Shown: one piece after another, positions 1-14,400 of the stretch | How the letters are laid out: the number at the start of each line of letters is the position of its first letter | Position numbering within the stretch: position 1 is the stretch's first letter | Assembly (NCBI RefSeq): GCF_035582795.1 | Contig: NC_134366.1 | Location: 4,322,828 to 4,386,827 of the forward strand | Direction of reading: 5' to 3' | DNA: 64,000 nt | DNA from: Mycteria americana | Taxonomy: Eukaryota > Chordata > Aves > Ciconiiformes > Ciconiidae | Position numbers and translations under genes: made by a program | The notes under the pieces: model-generated | Database searches by the model: none | What the model was told of the DNA's origin: nothing | What the model saw: the letters and a program-made list of their open reading frames with translations, nothing else

Positions 1-3000
1 TGAAAATGCCCCATGATGCTAATGGGAGTGAGGGCACACAAGGTCACAGACATCTTTTTCTTAAAACAAAATGAATTCATGCCACACCAGTTATACCTAC
101 ACTGGAGTTTCACATGGGTTTTTTTGGCTCCACTGAAATCTGAAACACCTCGTGCGAATTCAATTGAATGTCAAGTCTTGCACAGTAACTTGTGACCTTC
201 CTTGGCTTTGTGCAGTTATTAAACTAATTTTTAAAAGTGGTTTTCGTCCCCAACATTATGACAGGAGTCACCGAGCCACTGACACATAACATTCTGATCA
301 ATCTTAAAGCAACACAGAACGATAACAGCTTCACAGTTCTTAATGAATGGCAAATACTGTCATGAGAGATCATATAGGTACCTAGAGGAATATTTCCCTA
401 TATCTTCAAGCAATATTGCTTTTGTTCAGGTGAAATACATATAGCTGTCAAGACACTTAACTGGGCAAATATTATTCACTAAATCCCCATGATCTAGGAC
501 TATAACATGCTAGGATAATAGGTGTGATTGAAATGTAAATAGTATCAAGAATAGTGTGAAAAAAATGGAATTCTTTGGAACAGGTTACTCTCTTATATAT
601 TAATTATTCTGTTCACATTGTTGAATTTCCATTCTCCATTGTTTATTATCTACAGTATTCAATGACTACAACAGGAAGTTTTACTAACATAAAAGATTCA
701 AAACTCAGCTGTTCTTCAGAGCATCATTCTATCACGAATTTATGCAAAGTCAGTTCTATTACATAGTGTATTTTACATAGGTGACAGTACTAAACTAAAT
801 AGTAATACAACCCCTCCCCCCCCCCAGCTTTTGTTCAGAAATTGTAAGAATTAAGTCAGGAAAATATCTGGGACAAAGTGGTCCTTTTTGAAAAGGGTGT
901 ACATCAGGGCTAATCTTTACCTATTGATAAGATTGGCTAGCTGTATATTGGCTGTAAAGGGATGATGAAAGGATGACAAGAGGCTGATTTTCTCCAATGC
1001 CTCATGTCCTGAGCTTTGTTTGGCAGCTGTCAAGATCAGGATATGCATAGACACAACATCACTGGGACTGAGAAGAAGGAGAGGGTGTCTGTAGCCATCT
1101 ACAGTTAGTTTCCAGCTATTCACAGCACATGGACACTTGGGTCTGGGCCCAGTATCTGGCCATGATAGGCCACGGTGGGGAGAAAAGATGCGCATGAGAA
1201 GCTTTTTGTTAGTATGGGGCAAAAGAAAAAGGGTGGCATATTGGGCGTGTCCAAGAGCATTTTGAAGGTCTGAGATTGGCAATTGTCCAGGACTGGCTCT
1301 GGAAGCCTGTATTGCTTGGAAAGAGGCACAGACTGCCCAAAATGCACCTCTCCACACAGAGAAAACAAACTGACATTCTGGCATTTCAACTAAACGCAGG
1401 TTTCTTCTCTGGAAGGCATTTCAGTGTTAATGCTAAAAATAGCAAAAACGTGTTTGAATATACAAAATTCTTCTAAGGAAAGGAAATCAGGTGCATTTTA
1501 TGAAAATATTCAAATTAATGCAAGTATTTTCTTGAATGGAAACAAATGAACATTTGCTGACCCATACAGCACGCAGACCGCTAGATGTTATTCCTGTGAA
1601 TGTGTATGCACAAGCTTAACTTTATTAAGTGTCCAGTGGAAATCCAGGGGAATTTCTTGTGGAATAGCATTACCTGGAAAATAAGTATATGCAGATTAGG
1701 GTCTAAAAATAAACAATAAATGAATTATTACTAATTGACCAGGTAGAGGGATATAAAATCAGAAGAATGCCATATTTAAGATTAAATAGAAATGCAGTTT
1801 TCATATGCTTAAAAGTGAGGGTAACGTCACCTCTGTGGATTTTGAGTGGGAGAAGAATTCATGGTTGGGCCAGACAGCTATGAAATACTAGCCATGGTGG
1901 AAGAAATATATCTAGAGGTGATGGAGTAAATTGGAAATATCATCCATTCGCTTCTTTTCTTTTGAATAATTTCTCATATGAAATACACATTAGCACAGAA
2001 ATGCATTAATTTGTCATGTTATTACAATACTGAAAAGATTCCTGTAGCAGTACATTGAAGTAGTCTAAAAAATTATAAGTTAATACATTTTAAAACTAAC
2101 ATAAATATGTATAGTGTCCAATAATATACACACTGCTCATAAAGAGAATGTAATTAATATCTAATGATTAGAACTTACCATCAATTATTAAACATGAGTC
2201 CATTTCCACATCTGAGCCATTTAAGAGCCAACTTTCACTAGAGACTAAGAAATACTAAATGTTTCTAAAAGTTACTGACTGCTCAAACTAATATCTTCAG
2301 AGTGAGTCATTCTAACATATTTAGCCCTTAAAACATCAGCATGCAAACAGTTCCTGAAAATACATTTATATCACAGGGAATCAGAGTCTTGTCTTCAAAC
2401 TCACAATGAACCGTAAACCCATCTAATAAAACCAATTCATTTGACCATTACACAATCTTTCACAGAAGATGGAAGATTTCTTGTAAAATGTATTTATTTC
2501 CCCTTAATTATGGGGATTTTTCTTTTCCTAAATGAATCATTTCTACTCCATGGAGCCAGATTCCCATGTAATTTCACAAGGCACATCTGATCCAATTGAG
2601 GGAATCAGACAGCAAAGCACAGAAAAAACAAAATCTGTTTCTTAGAACTCCTTTTTAGTTGCCACTGGCTAGTTACCCTCCTTCTTACTGTGTCCTGACA
2701 CAACGCAGTGTTTATTAGCTTATGTCTTATTTCTGTCCTTATTTCTGTATCCTTACAAAAAGTAACTACCCTACTCCTGTCGGCTGGGATTCCACTTGAT
2801 ATTCCTCATCAGCTGGTCGTGCCTCGTTATATTGCTCACTGTTGGTTTGGCAGTTGGAGGGAAGCGTGGAAGCAACATCTCGCCTTCAAAGTTTGGTAAT
2901 ATACCCTTCTACAGTCAAAGCAGTTTTCTCTTGTCCCTTTGCAGTCACCGGAGAGAACTAGGAGATGATGGTATGATCATCCTATGTTAGAGGTCTGCCT

Positions 3001-6000
3001 GATGAAGAGACACACCACTCTCTAGAAAGCATTATTTATAATGATTTGACCTCTGTTGACTGTAAAGGGAGAGCAGGGTGACTATTTCAGTAAACACCCA
3101 CACTGTAGATGTTATATATAGTCAGGAACATCTCTGTTTAGTTCACTGCTCTAGCTCCTAAATCTCTTCAGAATGGTTGCAGTATTTTTCTTCCCAGCCC
3201 TTAATCTGTCTTGTCTGCAGAGGAGAGAAGGAACAGCCTTATTTTATACTTTGTTGTGAAATAAACAAAATATAAATAAAGCCATGAAACTAAAGCTGGA
3301 GTTCATCCAAAGTGAAACACTCAGCTTAAAATGGAATGTTAAAAAGGCACTATTTAACCGTTCTTTTAAAGATGTGTTTCTAAACAAATAATGGCTTTAA
3401 AACCAAAGAGAATTGGTTTACTCTCAGAATGTCAAAATAAAACATTTGACTTTTAACAAATGTTTCACTTTTCCTTCACTTTTTTAGACAATTAGGGAAA
3501 TTGTCTGAGTCTCATCCCTCTTCTCCCAACTACTTTCTTCAGTCATTTTACTCTCTGCCAAAAAAAATCTTGCCCACTTCTAACTGTAACACAAATAAGA
3601 CAGAAGAGAACGTCTGTAGCCCATCAACACAACAGAGACAATACTCAGTAGCAAGGAAGAGGCCTAAAATCTTTCTTAGAATCTTTATCAGATCTGAAAA
3701 ATCCTTTGTCTATTTTGGGCTAACAAATTGGTACCAGATAGGGTTCAGTCTGTATTGCTGTCTTGCTTTCTCGGTTGGCCAGATATCTCAGCTGTTTGCT
3801 GGGAATGAGGAGCTAGGTCAGCCTGCAAATTGAACATGCTGCTGGATGTGCCTAGAAGCATTCATCCTTCTCTACATTGCCAAATAAGTTTCCAAATTAC
3901 AGAAAGCAGCTGAAGCTAAAGAAGACAAATTAGAGAATCAAAGCCACGGTGACAGAAATGGCATGCAGATACAGATTCCTAGGTCTGGGAGAACAAAAGA
4001 TTGATGTAAGCTAACTAAAACTGGATGGGGTAACGAGGACGAGTTGGATGGTTAACAAGACTGATACTGGTAAATATCCCGTGCTGTACTCAATCAGAAG
4101 TTGCAGAGTACAGAGGCAAAAATAACCAGTCTTTTAAGAAAATGAGGTTTTGTTGCAACATCACTAGGAACATTGTGGTTCCAAACCACAAAGAAAACAG
4201 TGAAAGCATTCTAAATACTTTTACGGTAGCTTCTATCTGTTTAATAATCTATTTAATTATCCAATATCTGTGTAGGAAATTCCCCACCCTCTGTTCCTAG
4301 AGGCTGCATGAAGGCAAAAATAATGTGTTGGCTATAAAAGCTGTGTTATGTACACCCATACCAGCAATTACAGTGACTATAATCAATGAGTAGGGAAAAA
4401 CTGTACGCTAAAAATAATTACAAGCTGAGAGACACGAAATGCTAGGGAACTGCAACAGTCCCTGTTTGGCATTTTTCTTCAGAACACAAGCTCTTGGAGC
4501 AAGTTTTCTGGAGACATTTCTGGATAAAAGGATCAAGAAATTGGAAAACATAATAAAATGTGTACTTTAACTCAAGACTTGGAAAGAAGTAAAGGAAGGA
4601 AACGCAGCACTCTGCATTTAGGAATACTACTCAATACTTCATATACAAATTAGTGTGAGACTAGATGCGCTTGGAAATACAGTAGTGCTATAGATGGCAT
4701 GGACTGATGTCCTTTCTTTTCTCCTTTCTTCTCCCCACCTCCGATTTTGCAGAGCTGAATTAGGATCTCTGATCCCTCTATCAGCAGTGGATGCGTGGTC
4801 AGGCATCTCCTTTTCTGGAGGTTTTCTTACCCTCAGATCTGTTAGCAGGTCTAGTTCTCTGAGTGCTCCTTAACCTGTTTCAATCAAGAAAAGATGGTTC
4901 AGAAAAGACCAGCGTTTTGCTCTTCTCATTCTTGCTCAAGCGGATTAGGGAACAGGCGCACGTACAGCTCCGCTGGCAGACTCGAGGAAGCACAGTAATG
5001 GCAAACACTGCTGTCAGGGTTACTGCAAACTGCAAGTGTGTTTGTAACTAAAGAAACTGGTTCAGGTTACCCTGCCCCTTGATTTAAATACAAGATTGAA
5101 TTATCTTAAAACAGAGAACATTTGGAGCATTTATAGGTCTTAAGCACCAGAATCAGAGTGCCTAAACAGGGCAGAACTGCATAATTGTCACAGAAAAAAA
5201 AAAAAAAAAGGAAAAAATGTCAGTGACAAAAACAAAAGCTCTCATATACCCTTAGAACTACCATGTCTGCACATGGACCAGCATCCTTTAAAATTAGTGG
5301 AGAATCTGGCTGCGGGTTTTCAATAACCATAGCAGAACGGCAAAGTATTATTGCTCTGAGAATTCATGCTGATGTCCCATTCTCAATGTCTGTTGCCCTG
5401 TGATGATAAGGTTCAGGACTAATAAGTGTCCTTCACTAGTAAAATCATGCTTAAATACCCCATTAAATGTTCTGCTACAGGAATGTGTCTCTTAAAAGTC
5501 CTCATTTCAATTGGTCTTAAGGTTTTCAGAAGATTAGTAATTTACTGTCAAAAACACATGCTTATCCATTGGTTACAGCCCACGGGATTCCAAGAAGATC
5601 TGGAATATTTTAAAAGTTACTTGGAAAAAAAGCCAAACAAAAACCCCCACCCCACCACTTTTACAAGCTGATCTCAATTTCAGTCTTCTTCTTACAAGTA
5701 GTTATCGCCTTATTTTTAACTGCTACACTGCCAGGTGCTTTTTGCCATATTCCCTTTACTCTTTCCTTCATGCAAAGAATTACCAATGAACACAAGGATG
5801 CTTTGGTGTTTTTTTAACATTCCTTGCCTTACTGAAGCTCCCGTGTATTTTAAAAAGATTTTTGTACATAGGCAATGCCCTTACTGAGCAGTCAAAAGGG
5901 TATGGACTATGTCCTTATCCCTAAAGTCCTGGTGGATCAAAACTATTCCATGCATGGCTGTGTGTTCAACAAGACATAAGCAGGAAAGATTTGATGAATA

Positions 6001-6898
6001 GGAATACGAGGAGTGGTATCTCTATTGTTAAACATGTGCTTAGGTGATCTTTTGTTGTAGTTTAAAAGCTCAATCCTTATATAAAGGACTGTTTCTCTTG
6101 GACTTTGCAGTTCATACCATCTTTGAAGATGAATTATCTTCCAGTCTGGGTTTTGAAAGGAAGGCTGTATTATGCCTAGGTGGATGGATGGTCTAACTGA
6201 AAACAGCAACTATTTTTTTAATGCTACTTATATTGAGAAAATATTAACTCTTGTCCCTTATTTAGACTAAACACTGGTCAAAAACTTCTTCAGAATGGTT
6301 GAGCGCTTCAAGTTTTCCATTTCTTATCTTCATGTTTACATCTTGCAGTGGCAAAATTGAATTCAGGCTAAAGAAGTTCCCCAGGGGCTTGGGCAGGTGA
6401 TTCTAATAGTAAAGGAACTGCTGTGGAGACTTTAGGACACCGAGTGCCCTACTTTTCTGTTTCATCCAGAGGATTCCCCCTTCAGCAGCCTGATGTCTTT
6501 CCCACCAGAGCAAAGCCAACTCCACAGGTAACATTGGTGTTACCCTTCACCCAGTTACCATCCATACCACCAAATAGACAACCTGAGGGAAGTTGAGCTT
6601 TGTTCTCAGGCTGGATAGTCCTTCAGGAGGAAGGTAGAAATTGGAATGCTGAAGGTGTTTAAGCTATTGGACAAATTTCAGTAACGTGTACTCAACGTGT
6701 TCGCTAGCCACTGTATGTTCCCACAATTGCTCCCTGGGATCCTGTATGCACATTCCTAGCCCTTTACGGTTCTGAAGTTTCTCTAGCTGGTATAACTTGC
6801 CTTCTTCATATTTCAGCTCCTGCCCTATCAGGACTGTACCATTTGTAGAATTTGTAGAAGTGAGTTATGCCTCTAATTAAACCTTTTGCGATGAAATT
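1..6898. other. Gene-free AT-rich stretch
   Basis: I see no supportable gene, RNA gene or recognisable mobile element here. The longest open frame is 155 codons on the minus strand at 917-1384. Its product has no motif I recognise, and overlapping frames are open on both strands in a slightly GC-richer patch, which suggests base composition rather than coding. Simple tracts include a C-rich run at 811-826 and a 16-base A run at 5194-5209. Very old repeats below visual detection could be present. Confidence 0.6.
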
Positions 6899-7278
6899 GC
6901 CTGGAGAAAAGGAGGCTGAGGGGAGACCTTATCGCTCTCTACAACTACCTGAAAGGAGGTTGTAGAGAGGTGGGGGTCGGTCTCTTCTCCCAAGTAACAA
7001 GTGATAGGACAAGAGGAAATGGCCTCAAGTTGCGCCAGGGGAGGTTTAGACTGGATATTAGGAAATTTTTCTTCACCAAAAGGGTTATCAAGCATTGGAA
7101 CAGGCTGCCCCGGGAAGTGGTTGAGTCGCCATCCCTGGAGGTATTTAAAGGACGTTTGGATGAGGTACTTAGAGACATGGTGTAGTGGTGGTTTTGGCAG
7201 TGTTAGGTTTATGGTTGGACTCGATGATCTTAAAGGTCTTTTCCAACCTATATGATTCTGTGATTCTGTGATTCTGTG
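6899..7278 (+). mobile_element. CR1 LINE, 5'-truncated 3' end
   Basis: This is the 3' end of a chicken-repeat-1 non-LTR retrotransposon. It begins inside ORF2 (gcctggagaaaagg), runs through the ORF2 stop near 7185, and then has the short 3' UTR with the typical block ggttggactcgatgatctt and the end ttttccaacc. It finishes in three perfect attctgtg octamers at 7255-7278, the hallmark 3' end of avian CR1. A 4-bp aaat lies on both sides (6894-6897 and 7279-7282) and may be a short target duplication. It is very close to the 32.9-kb copy, with about fourteen differences by eye over 380 bases, so the two belong to one subfamily. Truncated CR1 copies of this size are the norm in birds and cannot move themselves. 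Confidence 0.95.
6901..7185 (+). pseudogene. CR1 ORF2 C-terminal fragment
   Basis: An uninterrupted frame of about 94 codons encodes the last part of CR1 ORF2, downstream of the reverse-transcriptase core. Visible landmarks are [20 protein letters not shown] at the start, then [31 protein letters not shown], and the terminal LRDMV before a TAG stop. The endonuclease and nearly all of the reverse transcriptase are missing because the insertion is 5'-truncated, so it is non-functional. The open frame reflects a fairly recent insertion, not selection. No promoter or start codon context belongs to it. Confidence 0.9.
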
Positions 7279-10200
7279 AAATGTTGTCCAGGAAAGCATG
7301 TGGTCTGTCCACAGCAGTCTAGCTGAAGATCATCATAAAATAACTTTTGGCTCTGTGGTGTGAAGGCTAGCTGAGAGCAAAAGCTCAACATGAGAAGCAC
7401 AAGGGAACTTAAACCTATCCAGAGGTGCTATATGTTACTTAAAAATGTATAGGTACAGAATGATGTAGTGGATGAAGAATTGCAGGCCAAGGACTCAGGA
7501 GAGCTGATTTCTATCTTTGGTTGTTCTGACAGTCCACAGGATGAGCTTGTGCAAATCATTTCATCCCTACATTCTGTTGTAAACTTCCTGATAAAATGAG
7601 TACATAAGGGTGTACCATTATTATCGTTGTCCTCCTGCAAGTCTGCCTTTCCAGGCTACGCATCCTTTTTAAGTGAGTAAGCAAAATTCAGTAAACCATG
7701 TTTTTCCCAACTTTCAGGCTTAAAAAGCTACTTCAATTGCAAACAGTTAAAGAGAGGCAATACAACAGTTCTGACTGGAAGCAATAATCAACACAAAGAC
7801 CATGAAAAGAATAATAATAAAAAAATTATGAATCTCTGCTTGTCTAGATTTGCTGGAGCTGCATGTGCACTTCAAGAGGGAGAAACAGGATCTGTGTTAC
7901 AGCAGATCAGTCACTGACCCTCTGTTTGCTACAAGCAGTTGCATTTAATGAAGTTTCAATGATCCGTTCATCTCCATTCCGCCAAGAGGATTACATGTTA
8001 CGCTATACACTTACATTACCTATGTAGTTATTTAAAAACAGCACGCTGCCTCTATGTGCAATCATTCCCACACCTCTCATTTTTCTTCTGCTTCAGCACA
8101 AGGAAGAAGTATAAAGTGGGAAGAGAGAACTGAATTGTCTCTTGGAGAAAGATTTTGTGTGTAGGAGGCATCTCCTGCCCACCTGAACTACACCTGAGCT
8201 CATTACTGTAATATTAATTTCTCTTTCCTGAAGGTCTACTTAATATATTCAATAGAGTCCAAGATGAAAATCCTCTCATCCTAAAGCAGACGTCTGGGAC
8301 AGGGCAGATGACTCACATTTTAAAATATGTCTCTCCAATGACTAGGAGGATTGCATAAGGTTATTTGCTCAGCTGTTGACATCTAAACCATAGACATCTA
8401 AATTTGGGTGAGATGAAGTCTACAGGGCAGAAGGCTATTATTGAGGCACCTTCTGAAATGCTCAGCTGCCTTTGCTGCCAAGGGGATACCAGTGTAGAGG
8501 TGATGCACATGCCTGGTATATTACAAGGCCTATTATCTGCTGTAGGTTATGTGAATGGTCATGGCACAGCAGTGAGATCATAATAAAACCTCAATAAATA
8601 AGTAGAGGCACATGAATTGTATCTCATGTGTTATTATTTCTTGAGAAATGTGTGTTGTTGCTGTTTTTTCCCCATCTCAGTATCTTGTGTAGGAGAAATC
8701 TAAAGAGTCTGTTCAACTGTTCTGGTTTCCTGAACAACCAGCAACCCTGTCCTGAGTCAGTTGTGGGGTGCTCAGAAATTCTGCATGTGTATCCAGCACA
8801 TGACACTCTACAATACATCTTGTCCTTTATAGTAATGAAAAACACTTGCCAATTTAAAAATGGAAAGAGTGTAATTATGTTGTGTACTAGAAGAGTACAG
8901 AGAGGCTGATAAAGAGACATATGAAAGAAAAAGCAACAAAAAGCAAGGCAAGACAAGATAGAAAGAAAGAGCATGGGTAGAATCTGTCATCAATTAATTG
9001 CAATTATATTTATTAAACCTCCTTTGAAGAGGCATAATTTAAAGAGATAAGGATGAAATTCATCTGACCAAATACAGTTGTCTGCAACATAGCCAACTCT
9101 CACAGGACTGTTACTTGGATCTCCTTATTGTGAGCAGAGAGCAAAAGGAGCTTGAAGAGCAGAGTTCATCTAGGAGAAAGATAAATAGCTATTGTACATT
9201 AGCTGACTTGCACCTTAATGATAAGCCTATAAGGGGAACTCAATGTGACTAGCTCAGCTGTAAATGTTATCGCTGAAGATATCTGAAGTCAATTATGATT
9301 AATCCCACCTTTTGCAATTTATCTGAAGCTAAATAGCAAAAATATCTGAGAATTAGAAGAGCACTGGGGTGTACAAATGCCTTCTTTAACCCTTAGGAAA
9401 CAGATCCCATTTCTTCAAATTTAAATCTAAATCCATTTTAATGATTAAGCACAGAAATTAAATCTTCTTCTGAAGATAATCCCTCTGTCCATATTTCACT
9501 ATGACGGCAGTCCTTGATCTGCTTAGATTATTTATGCTCTAAGGTGAATAACAAAACAAGATGAGTAGCTCTACATGGAGGCATCGGTTTGGCTTTAATT
9601 CTATTAAACACCACATTTAATGTTAATCTGTGCGGAAGCTCTGTGAGATGTGGGAGGAATGAACAAGCAAATTCCTGACTGCTAATCAATGAAGTGCAAC
9701 TTCTGAAATCATGATATGGCATCATTTAAAGAGTATCTTTGAATCCTTCTTTTTACTGATATTCCCTTTCACCTTTTCTTCATCCAGCCTTCTGTATGAT
9801 AGACTGCCGTGGCTTCCTACTGGGTATGTAGGACTGAAGTGACCTTGCTCTAACTGGAGAAGCTTGGAATATTCTTCTCTATTTACAAATGAAATAACTT
9901 CTTTCTCTGCTGCTTTGGTCTGGTTATGGTACCTGTGCAAGCTAGAAAGCAGATTTGGAATATATCTCCCTTCCGCCCTTGACTATCATGTTCATGATGA
10001 AGCATGCCTCCAGTCCTTCCTAAATCACCTGACATAGGACTAGTAGTAGTGGCAAGTGCAACATCCCTCTGTGCCAGGTGCGAGAGGAAAAATTCAGCTT
10101 TCTGGACTGCTTTTCCTTCATTGAAAATTGTTTCTCATGTCCTGCAGGAAAAAAAATAAAGAAGCATTTGCATAGAAGCAGCGCATGGGCCACCCGTTAG

Positions 10201-11144
10201 ACAGTACTGTCTTAGAAGGAGGCAAGGTGACAATAGACTTTCTGCGGGTAACAAGAATTTTTCCAGCCTGGTGGTTGTGCAGCTGGACACTACCTGTTTT
10301 GTGCAGCAGACTGTACAATTTCCCTCTAGTGAATGAACAGTTAAGTGTCAAAGAAAGATGTTTGGGTGTATGGCATGGAAATGAAACACAGAAATTCTGC
10401 CAGACTTCCCTCTAGCAACATCTAAAACTGTCTGAGGAGAACCACTCTGATATAATTTCAATTCCTAGTAGAGGAATATTAGCCATTATCATCTGGTTAA
10501 AATGCCATTAAAAAAATCACCAGAATCATAAAGCAATCAAATAGTGTATATATATAATGTTATGCAATTAAAATTATATACATGCACACAAAATGATTGT
10601 GATTTTTATGTAATCAAAAGCTGTTATCTCTTAGTTCCCCCAATTCCAAAAGACGTTTTGTGTAAAAGGAACAGCTAGCAACAGGATTGACCTTTATCTT
10701 ACCATGCCTCAGCTGCTAAAGAGCTAACATACACTTTGCTCCATAAAGTTTGCATAAGTCATAAGTGCTGTTATAGAAAACCAACACGATAAACAGCTAC
10801 TCTGTTGAACTCTTGGGAAACTATGAAGTTATCAGGCTAAAGTCTATAGAGATCTCCTTGTCAGCATTTCAAACAAATGAGCAATGCTTTAACATCCGGA
10901 GTGCAGACGGAGTGTAATTAGTACCTAACACACTGCCTGTGAGAAGTGGAAATGTCTGTGACAGAATGCTGTGAGGAAAGCCCATGGATCTGAATAGTCC
11001 AAATGATTCTTTTAAACCAAAATTAAAGCATGTAACGTATAGTCACTGGAGTATGCAGAAAACAGCCTGCATAAATTGTTCGGTTTCTAAAGAATTCCGT
11101 TGGAAAATGACAGTTACAATACGATGCTCTGTGCCAGCAGAGAC
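7279..11144. other. Gene-free stretch downstream of CR1
   Basis: Apart from the MIR-like relic at 7465-7605 I see only unique AT-rich DNA. Small open frames on both strands (for example around 8624-8993 and 10118-10415) overlap each other antisense and look like chance. No GC-rich island, tRNA-like cloverleaf or recognisable exon was found. Confidence 0.55.
7465..7605 (+). mobile_element. MIR-like ancient SINE relic
   Basis: The order of blocks follows the MIR/core-SINE consensus: tagtggatgaagaa, then ggccaaggactcaggag, then a block like the 'tgtgaccttgggcaagt' segment (gagcttgtgcaaatcattt), then ttcctgataaaatgag matching 'ttcc-cat-ctgtaaaatggg'. Divergence is heavy, as expected for an amniote-age element. 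The match is from memory of the family consensus and has not been computed. It lies about 190 bp downstream of the CR1 tail and is independent of it. Confidence 0.5.
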
Positions 11145-11146
11145 AT

Positions 11147-11190
<44 letters not shown>
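11145..11190 (+). repeat. (ATTT)n microsatellite
   Basis: About eleven tandem attt units form an almost perfect tetranucleotide array, followed by aaatgtatg. No retroelement body is visible immediately upstream, so it is probably a free-standing microsatellite rather than a LINE or SINE tail. Confidence 0.97.
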
Positions 11191-11373
11191 ATGTATGTAA
11201 GGGGCAAGTATGTTACGTAGATATATACAGAGAAAGGACATGAATGTGGGCATCTACTATGAAACATGAGGTAGAACATAGTCCAGAAGAACAGGCAAGT
11301 CCTCATGCTCCCAAATGTTTGAAAGCTTTTAAGACGTCTGTGTTTTCACTGTATAGAAAATATCTTCTTCCTT

Positions 11374-11437
11374 TGTCCACTCAGGTTTCTCAAATGATCT
11401 CCTGTGTAACTACTTAATGTCCACTTAGGTTTCTCAA
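11374..11437 (+). repeat. Short direct duplication, 44-bp spacing
   Basis: A 20-base motif beginning tgtccact and ending ggtttctcaa occurs at 11374-11393 and again at 11418-11437, with one mismatch. The intervening DNA differs, so either only the left part of a 44-bp duplication is still visible or a short segment was copied locally. Confidence 0.8.
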
Positions 11438-14400
11438 GCAGTTTCCCTGAGGTCTCCAATCCACTATAGCCACATGTGTAACACTTGGGGATGGGGACTA
11501 TTCATATCACCTAGCTTTACTCTCATTTCACACTTAATTTAGAAGAATAATCCTCTTTGGCTCTCTCTACCCAGCTAGCAGTTCAGTTCTGTGAGACACT
11601 TTCTAGAGATTATCATCTCTCACCCTTGACTACAGAAAAGACCTACAAAGTCATCCAGTGCTGTTCCCCAACCAAAAGAATAAAATAAGCACCAGTAATT
11701 GAAATCATTCCTATCTATAAATTGCTGTATGACTATTTGCTATGGCATGTGAATTTATTGTCATGATAACGGTAAACACTGTAAAGTATATAATATATCT
11801 TTTTTATTCATATCTTCAAAATATTAGCTGGCATACACAATTTAGTAGCTATAGCAACACTGATAAATTTAGAATTAATGGTCCTTATTTGGTTAGTACA
11901 AAAAGGTCAAGGACTGAACACTATGGAGCACAAACAGGAAGAGCCGATTTGGAGGATTAACTACTAACTGACACTAAAACAGGTGCTGGAGTTGGTAGTG
12001 TTAACATTCCCCATCCTAATAGCATTTATCTCTGGGCACAAGGGAGCCACCAGGGACTCAAAAGAAAAAAATGTTTCTCTTTTGAGTAGCAACTGGGAGG
12101 CAAGAAATTTCCAATTTCCACAAAATGTCCAATTTCCTCTTATTTTTCTCTCAACCTCTGAATGATTTTATTTTTCTTAAAATCACCCTTATGACCTTAA
12201 AACTGTCCCAGCATTGGGCTAAAAGTCTATGGTAATGACTAATTTGTCTCTACCCATGGACAAATATTGACAGAGAACATGCATGTAGGAACTTGCTATG
12301 CCTCCACCCTAATTGTTATTACCAATATATGTGGTAGGCTTTTTATCAGGGAATTAAATACCCTAATATTGCCTCATGCTGAGCAAACAGCGACTGAAAG
12401 CCCAGGAAAACATATCTGAATGGTTTCAGTTTGGACTTTACATGGCTGTTCTGAAGTCTCTCATATCAGTATCTAAGCTGACTTTAAATCAAAAGAGCTA
12501 AGGAGGAGTGGGTGAGGGGTCTACAGCAGCATAACTAGGAAAGACCGCAAGTATCTGTGTTTTTTCCTAGTTATACAGTAGGTCAGGAACAACTTGCCAT
12601 GAGCAGTATCCATCTATGCATGGGAGAATTTCTGAGGGTACTGAGTAGGAGCAGAAGCAGTCTGAGTTTCAGGAGAGCTTCAGCTGACACAACATGACAA
12701 AGGGGTAAAGCCCTGAGATAGACAGGCTTTGCCGGGATCTGGTATAACTGTAAACCAAGAAGGGAAAGGTACTGCCAATTGGCAAGCAAATGTGGGATGG
12801 GAATGCAATCAGTGCTTCACCTGGACTCAGTCTCAGCAGAAAGATTTTTCACCAAGCAGAAGCTATTAACCCTTCAGAGCCAGGATGTGTGAGGGTGTTC
12901 ATAGAGAAATTCAGACTAACATGGACACTACAGAGTTTCTGTATCACTTTCTACAGAAAATACCTGATAAAAGATTGAGTACAGTATGGGCAAGGAGGCC
13001 AGCATCCTCTCCAGACACACTGGGCAAGAAGCATGTGTCCTGATTGATTCCACAGAATATTTTGGTAGTATATGGAGGTGCTGTGAAGATCTGGAGATCC
13101 TCTTTTCTGCCATGGGAGACAGTAGGCGAGAGTGTGCTCAGCTGCTTTCTAGGGAAGGCATGATTAATGCACCTGAGGCTTTTTTAATCTTTTTTTTTTT
13201 TTTCCCCACCTGACTGTAGGGTCTGCAGGATGGGTCTCCTCTGTATGTTTTACTGCATCTGAATATTTCTCTTAGTGGCACTCTGAGCTGGGCAATAACT
13301 CCAGCTGTTTCCCACTACCTTTACAGCATACGTACTTTGTATTACCACGTATGCATTTGAGGAAGAGAAGCAGCTTGTAAATCTCTGACACATCAGACTT
13401 TGTCCTCTGCTCCCAAACACACATACTGGATCATGTGATGGGTGTAGAAATCTGACATACCCGATAGTGTGACAGATAACATATGCTATTATGAGCTCTC
13501 ATTTCCCAACCTCAGGAAATGCTGGAACATTTCTTTGAATTGCTGTTAGCTCATATGCTTGACTATTTCAAACGCTGTGTGTATGTAGCACAATCTTTTC
13601 ACAGGTTCCAATCAAAAAGACGACAGAAGTCATCAAGTCTAATTTTCTGCATAGCGTATATCATTGGTGTTTTTTAAATTAACTCCTCTTCAATTAGTAC
13701 TTATTTATGAGGGGAGAAATAACCAAATTAATGAAAAAAAAAAATCTTTTCTATGTCTGAAGTCCCTTATATCCCAAAATTAGTTGTTCCAATTAGTATC
13801 TAGACCCACTTTGTGCAAAAAAGACAATTTCATCCAAAAGGGTGGATTTCAGAAAGTCATTTTAGAACAAATTTCTATCCTCTTGCTGCTTTAACCTTGA
13901 TATCTTTGTCAGTTATAACCTTTTTTTCCCCTTACTTATTCTGATAAAATGACTACCCATAAACGTACTTTTTGCATGACCAATAGAGAAGAGGGATTGT
14001 TGATTTGACAGCTTTTTGCTTTTAAATAAATACACTAAACAAATACACTAAAGAAATAAATACACTAATAATAATTTAAAAATTATTTTTATTTTTTAAC
14101 TACTCTTGGAGGTTCATTTTTTACTGTGTAACTTTTGAATATTATTATAAATGTTTGATCCAATTGTGTTATGTTGCTTATTATGCTGATTCTGTCTTAA
14201 TGGCAGGGTAACCACCCCAGATTACATTGCTACATTATGGGCTATTATGAACTAAGAATGGATCCTTAGCTTGCTGAAAGCACAAGATATTCTTTTCTTG
14301 ACCAACTGAAACTTTTTTTTTTTTATGATACAGATTGCATGTATCCAGAGGAACAGGGTAGGTCTTTGGGCAAGATTTGTAAACCTGTAAAAGTTTAAGG

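Noticed and set aside
917..1384. 155-codon minus-strand open frame
   Set aside because: No recognisable motif, overlapping open frames on both strands, and a length expected by chance in this much AT-rich DNA.
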